This document shows, in pieces, positions 52,273-61,203 of a stretch of 64,000 nt of DNA; position 1 is the stretch's first letter, and every line of letters starts with the position of its first letter. The stretch is from an uncultured Prevotella sp. (lineage in GTDB: Bacteria > Bacteroidota > Bacteroidia > Bacteroidales > Bacteroidaceae): NCBI GenBank assembly GCA_905196835.1, contig CAJJWN010000001.1, positions 160,554 to 224,553 on the forward strand, read 5' to 3'. A program made the translations under genes and the position numbers. The notes under the pieces are model-generated. The model saw nothing but the letters and a program-made list of their open reading frames with translations, was not told the origin of the DNA and did not search any database.

Positions 52273-52449
52273 AACGGTATATGCTTTATTTGTAGATGAT
52301 TTCCATTTTGCAAATAAAACATGTTTTATGTAAACCGCAATAACGGTTTTCCGTTATTTAGTTGGCGCATTGCCGTCTTGGTCGCCTTTTTTGTTGCATT
52401 CCAGTGTTGTGTGCACGCTCTTTTTTCAACCGTCGATGCACATCGTTTC

Positions 52450-52478
52450 AGCCGTCCAAACGCCCCGTTTGGACGGCT
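52450..52478. terminator. Hairpin left of MITE-like element A
   Basis: AGCCGTCCAAAC/GTTTGGACGGCT with a 5-nt loop. It shares its stem core with the lpxB terminator. No coding gene ends here, so it may be an old terminator or repeat. Confidence 0.6.
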
Positions 52479-52484
52479 CTTTCC

Positions 52485-52740
52485 GGTTTATCCGCAGTTT
52501 AGGTGTATGGTATATAAAGCATATAAACTTGGAACTTCCTATCATCAGCCAGGCTGTCGGTAATTGTCATTCCGCGTTCCGACGCGGAATCCAGAAAACA
52601 TCCAAGGCAACAAACGATGCAGGTTGTATACACTGGATTCCGCGTCGGAGTGCGGAATGACAATTACCGAGAGCCTCACTTATCGTTGGTTGCATATACT
52701 TGTCATTTTTACATATATACACCTGAACTGTGGATTAACC
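52485..52740. mobile_element. MITE-like element A (256 bp)
   Basis: Terminal inverted repeats of about 24 bp with consensus ATCCGCAGTTYRGGTGTAT (left 52485-52508, right 52717-52740; 21 of 24 match). An inner hairpin with 38-bp arms (52557-52594 and 52633-52670, two mismatches; text TTGTCATTCCGC) fills the middle. Perfect 7-bp direct repeats TCTTTCC abut both ends (52478-52484, 52741-52747), as left by transposition. It has no gene. Confidence 0.75.
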
Positions 52741-52765
52741 TCTTTCCAGACCGATTCATAACCGG

Positions 52766-52884
52766 TTGAATATCAGCCTGTTGCCAACCGCTCTGCAAAA
52801 GGCCGTCTTTCGCCTTGCAAAACACGGCAAACAGCACGCTAAAAGGCCGCCTTTCGCAGCGCGAAAGACGGCCTTTTGCAAAAC
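52766..52884. repeat. 22-bp unit array R11 plus companion motif
   Basis: Companion motif TTGAATATCAGCCTGTTGCC at 52766-52785, then units at 52797, 52819, 52841 and 52863. It starts just after element A and ends 21 nt from the pepD stop. The remaining 52273-52449 shows nothing gene-like. Confidence 0.85.
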
Positions 52885-52905
52885 GGGTGGTTATAGACCG
52901 TAGTG

Positions 52906-54363
52906 TTATTTCTCGGGAATTTCCTCGAGAGTCTTGACGAGCAAGTCCCAGAACTTAGTCGTTGACGGCCAGTAGGCGCGTTCGTTCGGGGTGTGGGGCG
53001 ACTTCAGCGTCGGGCCGAACGAGCAGATGTCAAGTCCCGGATACTTCGAGAGGATGATGCTGCATTCCAGTCCTGCGTGTACCACTTGTACCGTAGGCTC
53101 CTGGCCGAAGAGGTCGTTGTATATTTTGCGCATACGCTTGATGAGCTCGCTTTTCGTGTTCGGGTCCCATCCTCCGTAAGCTCCGCTAAGCTCGACTTTC
53201 ATTCCGGCCATGTTGAAACAGCTTTCGAGCGACGTAGCCAGCTCGTCTTTCTTAGTCTCGCTTGAGCTGCGCGCCAGTATTTTCACGGCAGCCTTGCCGC
53301 CCTCGATGTCAACGATGGCGAGGTTTGATGACGTTTCCACGATGCCTGGTATTGACGGAATGTAGCGCCATACGCCGTCGTGAGCCGCGTAGATGGCGTC
53401 AACGAGGTTGTCTTGTATTTCCTGCGGCACTACGTTTGCAGGCAGTTCCACGTCTTCCAGCGTAACTTCTATTTCGTCTTCGATGTCCTTGTACTCGTCG
53501 TTAAACGTCTCGCGGTAGTCGGCGACAAGCTCTTCGAGGTCGGCCTTGTTCTCCTTCGGCAGCGTGAGTACGGCCTCGGCCTCGCGCGGAATGGCGTTGC
53601 GCATGTTGCCTCCGTGCCATGAAGCGAGGCGCGCTTCGTCGTCGGCTATGGCCTCGCGGACGATGCGCACGAGCATCTTGTTGGCGTTTCCGCGGCCTGC
53701 TGAGATTTCAAGTCCGGAGTGTCCGCCCTTCAGTCCCTTCACGGTAAGGCGCACGGCGATGTCTTCCTTGTCGGCTTCCTCCTCCTTGTATTCCAGCGTT
53801 GCGGTGATGTCAACGCCGCCCGCGCTGCCTATGATGAGCTCGCCCTCCTCCTCGGTGTCGAGGTTGAGCAGTATTTCTCCTGCCAATTCGCCAGCCGGAA
53901 GGCCGTTCGCGCCGTACATGCCGGTCTCCTCGTCGGCGGTAATCAACGCCTCAATGGGGCCGTGCTTCAGGTCTTTCGCCTCCATGACGGCCATTATTGC
54001 GGCCACTCCGAGGCCGTCGTCAGCACCGAGGGTAGTGCCCTTCGCCTTCACCCAGTCGCCGTCGATGTAGGTCTGGATGGGGTCGGTCTCGAAGTTGTGG
54101 GTACTGTCTTTCTCCTTCTGCGGCACCATGTCCATGTGTGCTTGCAGTATTACCGTCTTGCGGTTTTCCATGCCCGGTGTGGCAGGCTTGCGCATTACGA
54201 TGTTCTCTGCCTCGTCCTTAAAGGCCTCTACGCCTACGCTTTTGGCAAAGTCGAGCAGGAACTGCTGCACTTTCTCGAGGTGTCCCGACGGGCGCGGAAC
54301 TTGTGTCAGCGCGTCGAAATTGCGCCATATGCACTCCGGTTTCAGGTTTTTGATTTCACTCAT
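52906..54363 (-). CDS. pepD: Aminoacyl-histidine dipeptidase (PepD, M20)
   Basis: 485 aa. M20 metallopeptidase: the first zinc ligand motif QAHMDMVPQK, bridging Asp in LGADDGLGVAAI, the general base pair in TADEETGMYGAN, the ligand Asp in LNLDTEEEGE, and late His in AGLECSI and LKSPHTPNERAYW. The lid domain lies in the middle. It hydrolyses Xaa-His and other dipeptides in the cytoplasm. A TTAAGAA-family inverted repeat lies upstream, between it and the flippase-like gene. Confidence 0.93.
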   Translation of the reverse strand: MSEIKNLKPECIWRNFDALTQVPRPSGHLEKVQQFLLDFAKSVGVEAFKDEAENIVMRKPATPGMENRKTVILQAHMDMVPQKEKDSTHNFETDPIQTYIDGDWVKAKGTTLGADDGLGVAAIMAVMEAKDLKHGPIEALITADEETGMYGANGLPAGELAGEILLNLDTEEEGELIIGSAGGVDITATLEYKEEEADKEDIAVRLTVKGLKGGHSGLEISAGRGNANKMLVRIVREAIADDEARLASWHGGNMRNAIPREAEAVLTLPKENKADLEELVADYRETFNDEYKDIEDEIEVTLEDVELPANVVPQEIQDNLVDAIYAAHDGVWRYIPSIPGIVETSSNLAIVDIEGGKAAVKILARSSSETKKDELATSLESCFNMAGMKVELSGAYGGWDPNTKSELIKRMRKIYNDLFGQEPTVQVVHAGLECSIILSKYPGLDICSFGPTLKSPHTPNERAYWPSTTKFWDLLVKTLEEIPEK

Positions 54364-54398
54364 AGCTATTAAATTTTTTAATTAAAGGTATTTCTTGA

Positions 54399-54503
54399 AT
54401 TAAGAATTAAGAGTTAAGAATTAAGAAAAATACCTTTATTGGTAGCTTTTCTTTTAGTGCTGCGAGGCATATTTTCTTAATTCTTAATTCTTAACTCTTA
54501 ATT
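54399..54503. repeat. Long AT-rich inverted repeat L11 (TTAAGAA family)
   Basis: Arms of about 34 bp at 54399-54432 and 54470-54503 with few mismatches, between the flippase-like stop and pepD. Confidence 0.88.
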
Positions 54504-55486
54504 TTCTTTCTTGTGAACGCCAGTGCAACCCAGCTGTATATGCCGAGAGCGACGACGAGCAGCGTCTGCACCGAATGGACTATTAGCACGAAGTAGAGCG
54601 CATCGGTGTCGGCCACGCCGTAGAGTATGAGCATGGTCTTCACGGCGAAGTGCCACGGTCCGGCGCCGTTGGGCGTTGGAACTATTACGGCGATGCTGCC
54701 TACTACGAACGTTACCAGCGCGCACTCGAGCCCCAAGTGGGCGGTGAAGTCGAAGCAGAAGAACGTGAGGTAGTAGTGCAGGAAGTAGCAGAGCCATATG
54801 GCCAGGGTGTAGACGATGAACAGCGGGGCGTTCCTTACGTCCTTGAGCGACACCACTCCCTGCCATATTCCGCCAACGGTGGCCTTTACCTTATTATATA
54901 TTGAGAGCTTTTTCAGCAGTATGTGGAGCAGCAGCAGGGCGGCCACGGCGCAGGCTGCGGTGACAAGGTAGCCGGTGGTGGAGAACTTTCCGAGTACGGA
55001 GTCCATGCTCGTGCCTGTCTTGCTGAAGAACGTCGAGAACACGCGCATCTGCATGAAGAGGGTCAGCACGCACACGGCGGCCATGAGCAGCATGTCTATG
55101 GCGCGCTCGGTTACCACCGTGCCGAGGGCTTTGGCGAACGATACGCCGTCGTATCTCTTCAACACTCCGCACCTGGTAAACTCGCCGATGCGCGGCACTA
55201 CGAGGCTGGCCGCGTAAGAGAGGAACACCGCGTGCACGGCCGTCGCCGTCCTCGGGCGTTCGCCAAGGGGCTCAAGCGTCTGCCGCCAGCGCCATCCGCG
55301 GAACATCTGCGCCAGTATTCCGAAGGGGAAGGAGAGCAGCATCCACGTCCAGTCCATGCCGTGCAGCAGTATGTCGTCCACGCTGCGGAAGTCGAAGTCG
55401 CGGTACATCCAATACAGGATGGCGCCTCCGAACATGAGTGGAAGCAGTATTTTGACGGTAGTGTTGACGATGGATGATGTTTTCAC
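54491..55486 (-). CDS. Lysylphosphatidylglycerol synthase-type membrane protein (UPF0104)
   Basis: 331 aa with about seven to eight transmembrane helices. Family text: FRGWRWRQTLEPLGERP, AVFLSYAASLVVPRIGEFTR and IAVIVPTPNGAGPWHFAVKT. It is a stand-alone flippase-like domain (the AglD/MprF_N group) without the aminoacyl-transfer domain; the lipid substrate is unknown. Start: the TTG at 55510 lies in the promoter box, so I prefer GTG 55486. It might be transcribed with pepD downstream. Confidence 0.85.
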   Translation of the reverse strand: MKTSSIVNTTVKILLPLMFGGAILYWMYRDFDFRSVDDILLHGMDWTWMLLSFPFGILAQMFRGWRWRQTLEPLGERPRTATAVHAVFLSYAASLVVPRIGEFTRCGVLKRYDGVSFAKALGTVVTERAIDMLLMAAVCVLTLFMQMRVFSTFFSKTGTSMDSVLGKFSTTGYLVTAACAVAALLLLHILLKKLSIYNKVKATVGGIWQGVVSLKDVRNAPLFIVYTLAIWLCYFLHYYLTFFCFDFTAHLGLECALVTFVVGSIAVIVPTPNGAGPWHFAVKTMLILYGVADTDALYFVLIVHSVQTLLVVALGIYSWVALAFTRKKIKS

Positions 55487-55506
55487 GCCTGTTGAATGAT
55501 TTTCAT

Positions 55507-55515
55507 GCAAACTTA
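55507..55515 (-). promoter_or_regulatory. Promoter -7 box for the UPF0104 gene
   Basis: TAAGTTTGC on the minus strand. It overlaps the first possible start codon and therefore moves the start to 55486. Confidence 0.65.
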
Positions 55516-55725
55516 CAATAAAAAATTCAAACGGCGGTATGCGCGCCTTATTTTTTTATTCTTTAACCCTAATCTGCCGTCTTTTGCCTTGTTGCCGGTG
55601 CGCCTTTTCACCGTGTGTATGGTTGGTTTTTGCCTTTTATCAGGGCGGGCTGACGTGGCGGCAGGCCACCGTGTTTGCCTGAAAGCGGGGTTGGTAGCCG
55701 CGGTGTTTACGTCCGGTTTGTAACA

Positions 55726-55829
55726 CGTTGACAGTCAGCGCGTTTCCAATATGCCGTCTTTTAGGCTGCAAAAGGCCGTCTTTTGGCGCGCGATTGACGG
55801 CCTTTTGCAAGGTAAAAGGTGGCCTTTCG
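55726..55829. repeat. 22-bp unit array R12, interrupted by element B
   Basis: Companion motif at about 55728-55747, then units at 55748, 55770, 55792 and 55814. The fourth is cut after 16 nt by element B, and its last 6 nt (CAAAAC) reappear at 56137-56142. The region 55516-55725 shows nothing gene-like. Confidence 0.85.
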
Positions 55830-56125
55830 GGTTCATCCGCAGTTCAGGTGTATGACTTATAAGTGCTTATCCCGTCCCCGAAGGGGGCGAACTATGCTTA
55901 ACCGCATGTGGAGTGACCGTAGGGAACGGAACTTGCGGTAAGTCAAAACAAACCCACCCGTCCTCGAAGAGGGCGAACAGCAGGCTGATATTCGCCCTCT
56001 TCGAGGACGATGTTGATAGCTATTGGGTACCGCAAGTTCCGCTTCGCTACACATGCGGTTAAGCATAGTTGGACCTCTTCGAGGCCCTATTACCACGAAT
56101 GCCAATACACCCAAACTGCGGATGA
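55830..56125. mobile_element. MITE-like element B (about 296 bp)
   Basis: Ends carry the same terminal repeats as element A (left 55830-55853; right about 56103-56125). The centre is a perfect 19-bp stem (CGTCCTCGAAGAGGGCGAA at 55959-55977 with 55991-56009), surrounded by wider complementary blocks (CTTAACCGCATG, CGGAACTTGCGGTA). An 11-bp direct repeat GTGGCCTTTCG flanks it (55819-55829, 56126-56136). No gene. It was inserted into unit 4 of array R12. Confidence 0.75.
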
Positions 56126-56280
56126 GTGGCCTTTCGCAAAACGGCCGTTGGTGGGATGTTGGCCAGTAAGGTGTATGCCAACTTACATATTGTCACCGTT
56201 TGCGGTCGAAATAATGGTTTTGCAAGTGAAAAACTATGTAAAAATATGCGTTCGGCCTTGGCTGATGAGACATTATGTCG

Positions 56281-56289
56281 TATATTTGC
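56281..56289 (+). promoter_or_regulatory. Promoter -7 box for tnaA
   Basis: TATATTTGC, with TTG at 56258-56260 and 20 nt between. Leader about 20 nt, so no TnaC-type leader peptide fits. Confidence 0.75.
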
Positions 56290-56316
56290 AGTGTTTTAAC
56301 CGAAAACCTTAAACCT

Positions 56317-57690
56317 ATGGAATTACCTTTTGCAGAATCTTGGAAAATCAAGATGGTGGAGCCTATCCGCAAGAGCACGCGCCAGGAACGCGAGCAGTGG
56401 ATACGCGAGGCTCACTACAACGTGTTTCAACTCAAGGCCAACCAGGTGTACATCGACCTGCTTACCGACTCTGGCACGGGCGCAATGAGCGACCGCCAGT
56501 GGGCCGGCATCATGACGGGCGACGAGAGCTACGCCGGCGCCGATTCGTTCTTCTTCCTCAAAGACACCATCAGGCGCATCACCGGTTTTGACTACGTAAT
56601 ACCCACCCACCAGGGACGCGCCGCCGAGAACGTGCTCTTCTCGTATCTTGTGCACGCAGGCGACATTGTGCCCGGCAACTCCCACTTCGACACTACGAAG
56701 GGACACATCGAGGGCAGGAAGGCCGTTGCGCTCGACTGCACCGTTGACGACGCCAAGGACACGCAGCTCGAGGTGCCCTTCAAGGGCAATGTTGACCCCG
56801 TGAAGCTGGAGAACGCGCTGAAGGAACACGCCGACCGCATACCTTTTATAATAGTTACCATTACCAACAACACCGCCGGAGGGCAGCCCGTGTCAATGGA
56901 AAACCTGCGCCAGGTGCGCGCAGTGGCCGACAAATACGGCAAGCCCGTGATATTCGACTCGGCCCGTTTCGCCGAAAACGCGTACTTCATCAAGACGCGC
57001 GAGAAGGGCTACGCCGACAAGTCTATAAAGGAAATAGTGCGCGAGATGTTTTCGTTGGCCGACGGAATGACGATGAGCGCGAAGAAAGACGGCATCGTAA
57101 ACATGGGCGGTTTTATTGCTACCAACAAGCCGGAGTGGTATGAAGGGGCCAAGGGATACTGCGTACAGTTCGAGGGTTATCTGACTTACGGCGGCATGAA
57201 CGGGCGCGACATGAACGCGCTTGCCATCGGACTGGACGAGAACACGGAGTTTGACAACCTCGATACGCGCATCCGCCAGGTGCAGTATCTTGCCCGCCTG
57301 CTCGACGAGTACGGCATACCTTACCAGCGTCCGGCCGGCGGCCACGCCATATTCGTTGACGCGCCGAAGGTGCTCACGTGTGTTCCCAAGGAGGAGTTTC
57401 CCGCCCAGACGCTCACCATCGAGTTGTACCTCGAGGCCGGAATACGTGGATGCGAGATAGGATATCTGCTCGCCGACCGCGACCCCGTTACCCGTGAGAA
57501 CCGCTTTACGGGGCTCGATTTGCTGCGCCTTGCCATCCCCCGCCGCGTATATACTGACAACCACATGGCCGTAATAGCAGCCGCGCTGAAGAATGTGTAC
57601 GACCGCCGCGAGGAGATTACGCGCGGAGTGCGCATCGCTTGGGAGGCTCCGCTCATGCGCCACTTCACCGTGCAGCTGGAAAGGCTTTAA
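56317..57690 (+). CDS. tnaA: Tryptophanase
   Basis: 457 aa, PLP-dependent beta-eliminating lyase. Clear landmarks are YIDLLTDSGTGAMSDRQWAG, IPTHQGRAAENVLF, HFDTTKGH, TNNTAGGQPVSMENL, DSARFAENAYFIK and the PLP lysine in MSAKKDG (Lys257). Tyrosine phenol-lyase is the close relative; here the IRGCEIGYLL text matches tryptophanase, whereas phenol-lyases have Arg after the Glu of this motif, and DTTKGH also fits tryptophanase. It splits tryptophan to indole, pyruvate and ammonia. It has its own promoter and ends in an inverted repeat. Confidence 0.87.
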   Translation: MELPFAESWKIKMVEPIRKSTRQEREQWIREAHYNVFQLKANQVYIDLLTDSGTGAMSDRQWAGIMTGDESYAGADSFFFLKDTIRRITGFDYVIPTHQGRAAENVLFSYLVHAGDIVPGNSHFDTTKGHIEGRKAVALDCTVDDAKDTQLEVPFKGNVDPVKLENALKEHADRIPFIIVTITNNTAGGQPVSMENLRQVRAVADKYGKPVIFDSARFAENAYFIKTREKGYADKSIKEIVREMFSLADGMTMSAKKDGIVNMGGFIATNKPEWYEGAKGYCVQFEGYLTYGGMNGRDMNALAIGLDENTEFDNLDTRIRQVQYLARLLDEYGIPYQRPAGGHAIFVDAPKVLTCVPKEEFPAQTLTIELYLEAGIRGCEIGYLLADRDPVTRENRFTGLDLLRLAIPRRVYTDNHMAVIAAALKNVYDRREEITRGVRIAWEAPLMRHFTVQLERL

Positions 57691-57788
57691 AAAATTAAGA
57701 GTTAAGAATTAAGAGTTAAGAAAAATACCTTTGCAATCAAAAAGACAAAGCATATTTTCTTAACTCTTAATTCTTAACTCTTAACTTT
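57690..57788. repeat. Long AT-rich inverted repeat L12 (TTAAGAG family)
   Basis: Arms of about 37 bp at 57690-57727 and 57752-57788, made of GTTAAGAATTAAGAGTTAAG words, between convergent tnaA and cstA. A further partial copy follows at 57790-57817. Confidence 0.88.
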
Positions 57789-57809
57789 CTGTCTCTTAAT
57801 TCTTAACTC

Positions 57810-59249
57810 TTAATTCTCTGCGCTTTTCCTCTTGCTTTTCCACACGAAGAAAAGCACGAACGACAGCACGAAGACTACCGTGGCGGCAACGTTGCCTACG
57901 ATGACGGGCAGCCCGAAGGCGGTGCTTGACGTCAACAGGAACGCCGTGCACACGGCCGTCATGAACATGGCGGGCAGCAACGTTATCCAATAAAACTTGC
58001 GTTTGCGTACGAGGTAGACCGTGACGGCCCACAGGGTGAACACGGCCAGCGTCTGGTTGGCCCAGCCAAAGTAGTTCCATATGACGTTAAAGCCGTTCTC
58101 GTCGGCTATGTTGAACCATAGCAGTCCTAACGTAACGGCGAACACCGGGATGCAGATGTAGATGCGGCGGCGTATGGAGTGCTGCTCCATGTGCAGGAAC
58201 TCGGCTATGATTAGGCGTGCGCTGCGCAGCGCGGTGTCGCCGCTCGTGATGGGCGCGGCCACCACTCCGAGTACAGCCAGTGCTCCGCCGAACGCCCCGA
58301 GCCATCCTGCCGACACGGTGGTTACCACCTCTGGGGCCTGCAGGTTGGCAGCTACGCCAAGCTCGGAGGCCGCCCCTCCGTAGAAGAAGTATGACGAAAC
58401 GGTGGCCCAGATGAGCGCCACCACGCCCTCGGTTATCATCGCTCCGTAGAACAGCGGACGGCCCTGCCGCTCGCTCTTCATGCACCGCGCCATGAGCGGA
58501 CTCTGCGTTGCGTGGAAGCCGCTGATGGCTCCGCAGGCTATGGTGATGAACAGGCAGGGGAAGATAGTGCCCGACTTGGGGCTCATGTTGGCAAGACCGT
58601 CGGTCAGCTCGGGCAGCTGCGGCCACTTTACGAACAGCACCGCCATGAGCGCAACGGCCATGAACAGCATGGCTATGGCGAAGAACGGGTAGATTTTGCC
58701 TATGATTTTGTCGATGGGCAGCATCGTGGCGAGAAAGTAATACACGAAGATTATGACGCACCATGCGTACACCCAGGTGAGCGAATCGCCGCAAAGGTCG
58801 CCCAGGATGAGCGCCGGACTGTACACGAACACCGCCCCTACCATGAGCAGCAGGAACACCGAGAATACGAGCATCACCTTCTTTGTGCGCCCGCCGAGGT
58901 ATATGCCTACAAGCTCGGGCAGGCCCGCTCCGCCGTGGCGTACGGACAACATGCCGCTAAGATAGTCGTGCACGGCACCGGCGAAGATGCACCCCAAGAC
59001 AATCCACAGGTAGGCCGAAGGGCCGAACTTCGCGCCCATGATGGCACCGAAGATAGGGCCTGTGCCTGCGATGTTGAGAAACTGAATCATAAAAATCTTC
59101 CATCCCGGCAGCACGACGTAGTCAACGCCGTCGGCCATGCTTACCGCGGGAGTGGGGCGGTTGTCGGGAGCGAAGATGCGCTCCACCACTCGTCCGTAGA
59201 CAAAATAGCCCACAATGAGGGCTGCAAGGCTGATGATGAATGTTATCAT
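57810..59249 (-). CDS. cstA: Carbon starvation protein CstA family transporter
   Basis: 479 aa, about 13 or more transmembrane helices. Typical CstA text: FLNIAGTGPIFGAIMGAKFG at the first helices, GCIFAGAVHDYLSGMLSVRH, FHATQSPLMARCMKSE and FGWANQTLAVFTLWAVTVYL. CstA proteins take up peptides or pyruvate under carbon limitation. It is shorter than the E. coli protein (about 700 aa) because the C-terminal extension is missing, which is usual in this clade. It is convergent with tnaA. Confidence 0.9.
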   Translation of the reverse strand: MITFIISLAALIVGYFVYGRVVERIFAPDNRPTPAVSMADGVDYVVLPGWKIFMIQFLNIAGTGPIFGAIMGAKFGPSAYLWIVLGCIFAGAVHDYLSGMLSVRHGGAGLPELVGIYLGGRTKKVMLVFSVFLLLMVGAVFVYSPALILGDLCGDSLTWVYAWCVIIFVYYFLATMLPIDKIIGKIYPFFAIAMLFMAVALMAVLFVKWPQLPELTDGLANMSPKSGTIFPCLFITIACGAISGFHATQSPLMARCMKSERQGRPLFYGAMITEGVVALIWATVSSYFFYGGAASELGVAANLQAPEVVTTVSAGWLGAFGGALAVLGVVAAPITSGDTALRSARLIIAEFLHMEQHSIRRRIYICIPVFAVTLGLLWFNIADENGFNVIWNYFGWANQTLAVFTLWAVTVYLVRKRKFYWITLLPAMFMTAVCTAFLLTSSTAFGLPVIVGNVAATVVFVLSFVLFFVWKSKRKSAEN

Positions 59250-59287
59250 TTTATCAAATATTTAGGTCGGATAGTATTGTAACGGAT

Positions 59288-59296
59288 GCAAAAGTA
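59288..59296 (-). promoter_or_regulatory. Promoter -7 box for cstA
   Basis: TACTTTTGC on the minus strand, leader about 33 nt. Confidence 0.65.
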
Positions 59297-59407
59297 CACA
59301 ATTCTGTAAACAACTGCAACATTTCCGCGCAATCTTTCATTTTAAATACTTTAACTACCAATGTCCACTTTCACCGTTGAAAAGCCTTGTTTGTCGGAAA
59401 AATGTAT

Positions 59408-59416
59408 TACCTTTGC
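59408..59416 (+). promoter_or_regulatory. Promoter -7 box for tRNA-Arg
   Basis: TACCTTTGC with TTG at 59387-59389 and 18 nt between. Confidence 0.65.
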
Positions 59417-59457
59417 ACGCGGTTCGCAGCCTGTCTGTGCCGTGAAACCATACTTTT

Positions 59458-59531
59458 GGCCCCGTAGCTTAGCTGAATAGAGCGTCAGATTCCGGTTCTG
59501 AAGGTCTTGGGTTTGAATCCCAACGGGGTCA
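59458..59531 (+). tRNA. tRNA-Arg (anticodon CCG)
   Basis: 74 nt, reads CGG codons. Acceptor GGCCCCG/CGGGGTC, D stem GCTT/GAGC, anticodon stem TCAGA/TCTGA with loop TTCCGGT (CCG at 59492-59494), T stem TTGGG/CCCAA. CCA is not encoded. Confidence 0.94.
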
Positions 59532-59539
59532 CACCGGTG

Positions 59540-59580
59540 GCCGCATGAAGCATGAAAGATGGCTTCATGCGGCATTTTTC
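59540..59580 (+). terminator. Intrinsic terminator after tRNA-Arg
   Basis: 12-bp stem GCCGCATGAAGC/GCTTCATGCGGC with a T-rich tail. Confidence 0.85.
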
Positions 59581-59685
59581 GTGTCCTTTTGCTTTACGAA
59601 CGGCCGTAAAACTGTAAGCATTTTGCCGCTTAATCGTAACGATTTGTGCGTATGCGTATTGTAGATTTACGGTCTGTTATGTAAA

Positions 59686-59773
59686 CGAAAGAGTTTCCTT
59701 TCAATCCAAAAGGCCGTCTTTCAGACTGCGAAAGGTGGCCTTTCGCGTTGCGAAAGACGGCCTTTTGCAGGGC
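59686..59773. repeat. 22-bp unit array R13
   Basis: Units at 59686 (degenerate), 59708, 59730 and 59752. No gene in 59581-59979. Confidence 0.82.
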
Positions 59774-59914
59774 TGTTTGCCGTCTTTGGCGGTGCGGTGG
59801 GGCATGGTGCGGATGGCGGAAGGCTGCGTGCGGACGGCCTCCGGCTTTTAAGAAGATTTTAAAAATGCGCTTAAATTCATGGCCTGACGGGCGCAATGAA
59901 TGAAATAAAATGCG

Positions 59915-59922
59915 TACCTTTG
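59915..59922 (+). promoter_or_regulatory. Promoter -7 box for pepT
   Basis: TACCTTTG, leader about 50 nt. Confidence 0.6.
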
Positions 59923-59979
59923 TAGCTTGATGGTTATTGACGCATTATCAACTGGAAAAATAAAAACACTTATAACACT

Positions 59980-61203
59980 ATGGACATAATTGAAAGATTT
60001 TTGAAGTATGTTAGCTTCGACACGCAGTCGGCCGAGGAAAGCGACAGCGTGCCGAGCACGGCGAAGCAGCTGGTATTCGCCAAGTATCTGCGCGACGAGC
60101 TGAAGGAGGAGGGCTTTGACGACGTTGAGATGGACGACATGGGCTATGTGTACGCCACGCTGAAGTCGAACATGAAGAAGGACGTGCCCACCATCGGCTT
60201 CATCAGCCACTACGACACGTCGCCCGATTGCAGCGGAAAGGACGTTAAGCCGCGCCTCATACGCAACTATGACGGGCGCGACATAGAGCTGTCGCCGGGC
60301 ATAGTGTCGTCTGTAAAGAAGTTCCCGGAGCTGCTTGCGCACAAGGGCGAGGACATCATCGTGACCGACGGGCACACCCTTCTCGGCGCGGACGACAAGG
60401 CCGGCATAGCCGAGATAGTGCAGGCTATGTGCTGGCTGCGCGACCATGACGAAATAAAGCACGGCGACATACGCATGGGTTTCAATCCCGACGAGGAAAT
60501 AGGAATGGGCGCGCACCACTTCGACGTTGAGAAGTTTGGCTGCGAATGGGCGTACACGATGGACGGCGGAGACCTTGGCGACCTCGAGTTCGAGAACTTC
60601 AACGCCGCTTCGGCGAAGGTTGTAATCAAGGGAGTGAGCGTGCATCCGGGCTACGCCAAGGGCAAAATGGTGAACGCCAACAGGCTGGCGGCCGAGTTTG
60701 CGGCCATGCTTCCGGCCGACGAAACGCCCGAGACGACCGAAGGTTACGAGGGTTTCTACCATCTGCTTGGCATCGAGTCGAACATAGAGCAGGCCAAGCT
60801 GTCCTACATCATACGCGACCACGACCGCGAACGGTTTGAGGAGCGCAAGGAGTTCATCGCCGACTGCGCGCGCAGGATGAACGAGAAGTACGGCGAGGGC
60901 ACCGTCGTGGCCGACGTGAAGGACCAGTATTATAACATGAAAGAGAAGATTGACCCCAACATGCACGTGATAGACATTGTGCTGAAGGCCATGCAGGACT
61001 GCGGCGTTCCGCCCAAAGTAGAGCCTATCCGCGGCGGTACGGACGGCGCGCAGCTGTCGTTCAAGGGTCTGCCGTGCCCCAACATCTTCGCCGGAGGCGT
61101 CAACTTCCACGGTCCTTACGAGTTTGTCTCCGTTCAGGTGATGGAGAAGGCCATGCAGGTTATCGTAAGGATATGCGAGATTACGGCGGAATATAATGAT
61201 TAG
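59980..61203 (+). CDS. pepT: Peptidase T (tripeptide aminopeptidase)
   Basis: 407 aa. M20B metallopeptidase with [19 protein letters not shown] (first ligand His and Asp), [46 protein letters not shown] and the end motif [20 protein letters not shown]. It removes N-terminal residues from tripeptides in the cytoplasm, complementing PepD. It has its own promoter; a word-built inverted repeat lies between it and the antiporter gene. Confidence 0.95.
   Translation: MDIIERFLKYVSFDTQSAEESDSVPSTAKQLVFAKYLRDELKEEGFDDVEMDDMGYVYATLKSNMKKDVPTIGFISHYDTSPDCSGKDVKPRLIRNYDGRDIELSPGIVSSVKKFPELLAHKGEDIIVTDGHTLLGADDKAGIAEIVQAMCWLRDHDEIKHGDIRMGFNPDEEIGMGAHHFDVEKFGCEWAYTMDGGDLGDLEFENFNAASAKVVIKGVSVHPGYAKGKMVNANRLAAEFAAMLPADETPETTEGYEGFYHLLGIESNIEQAKLSYIIRDHDRERFEERKEFIADCARRMNEKYGEGTVVADVKDQYYNMKEKIDPNMHVIDIVLKAMQDCGVPPKVEPIRGGTDGAQLSFKGLPCPNIFAGGVNFHGPYEFVSVQVMEKAMQVIVRICEITAEYND

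Noticed and set aside
55819..56136. The 11-bp direct repeat at element B as a chance effect of array repetition
   Set aside because: Chance is possible because GGTGGCCTTT is common in arrays, but excision gives an exact 22-nt unit and element A has its own, unrelated direct repeat, so insertion is the better reading.
56317..57690. Tyrosine phenol-lyase instead of tryptophanase
   Set aside because: The HFDTTKGH and RGCEIG texts fit tryptophanase, and the Arg typical of phenol-lyases is missing. Some doubt remains without an alignment.
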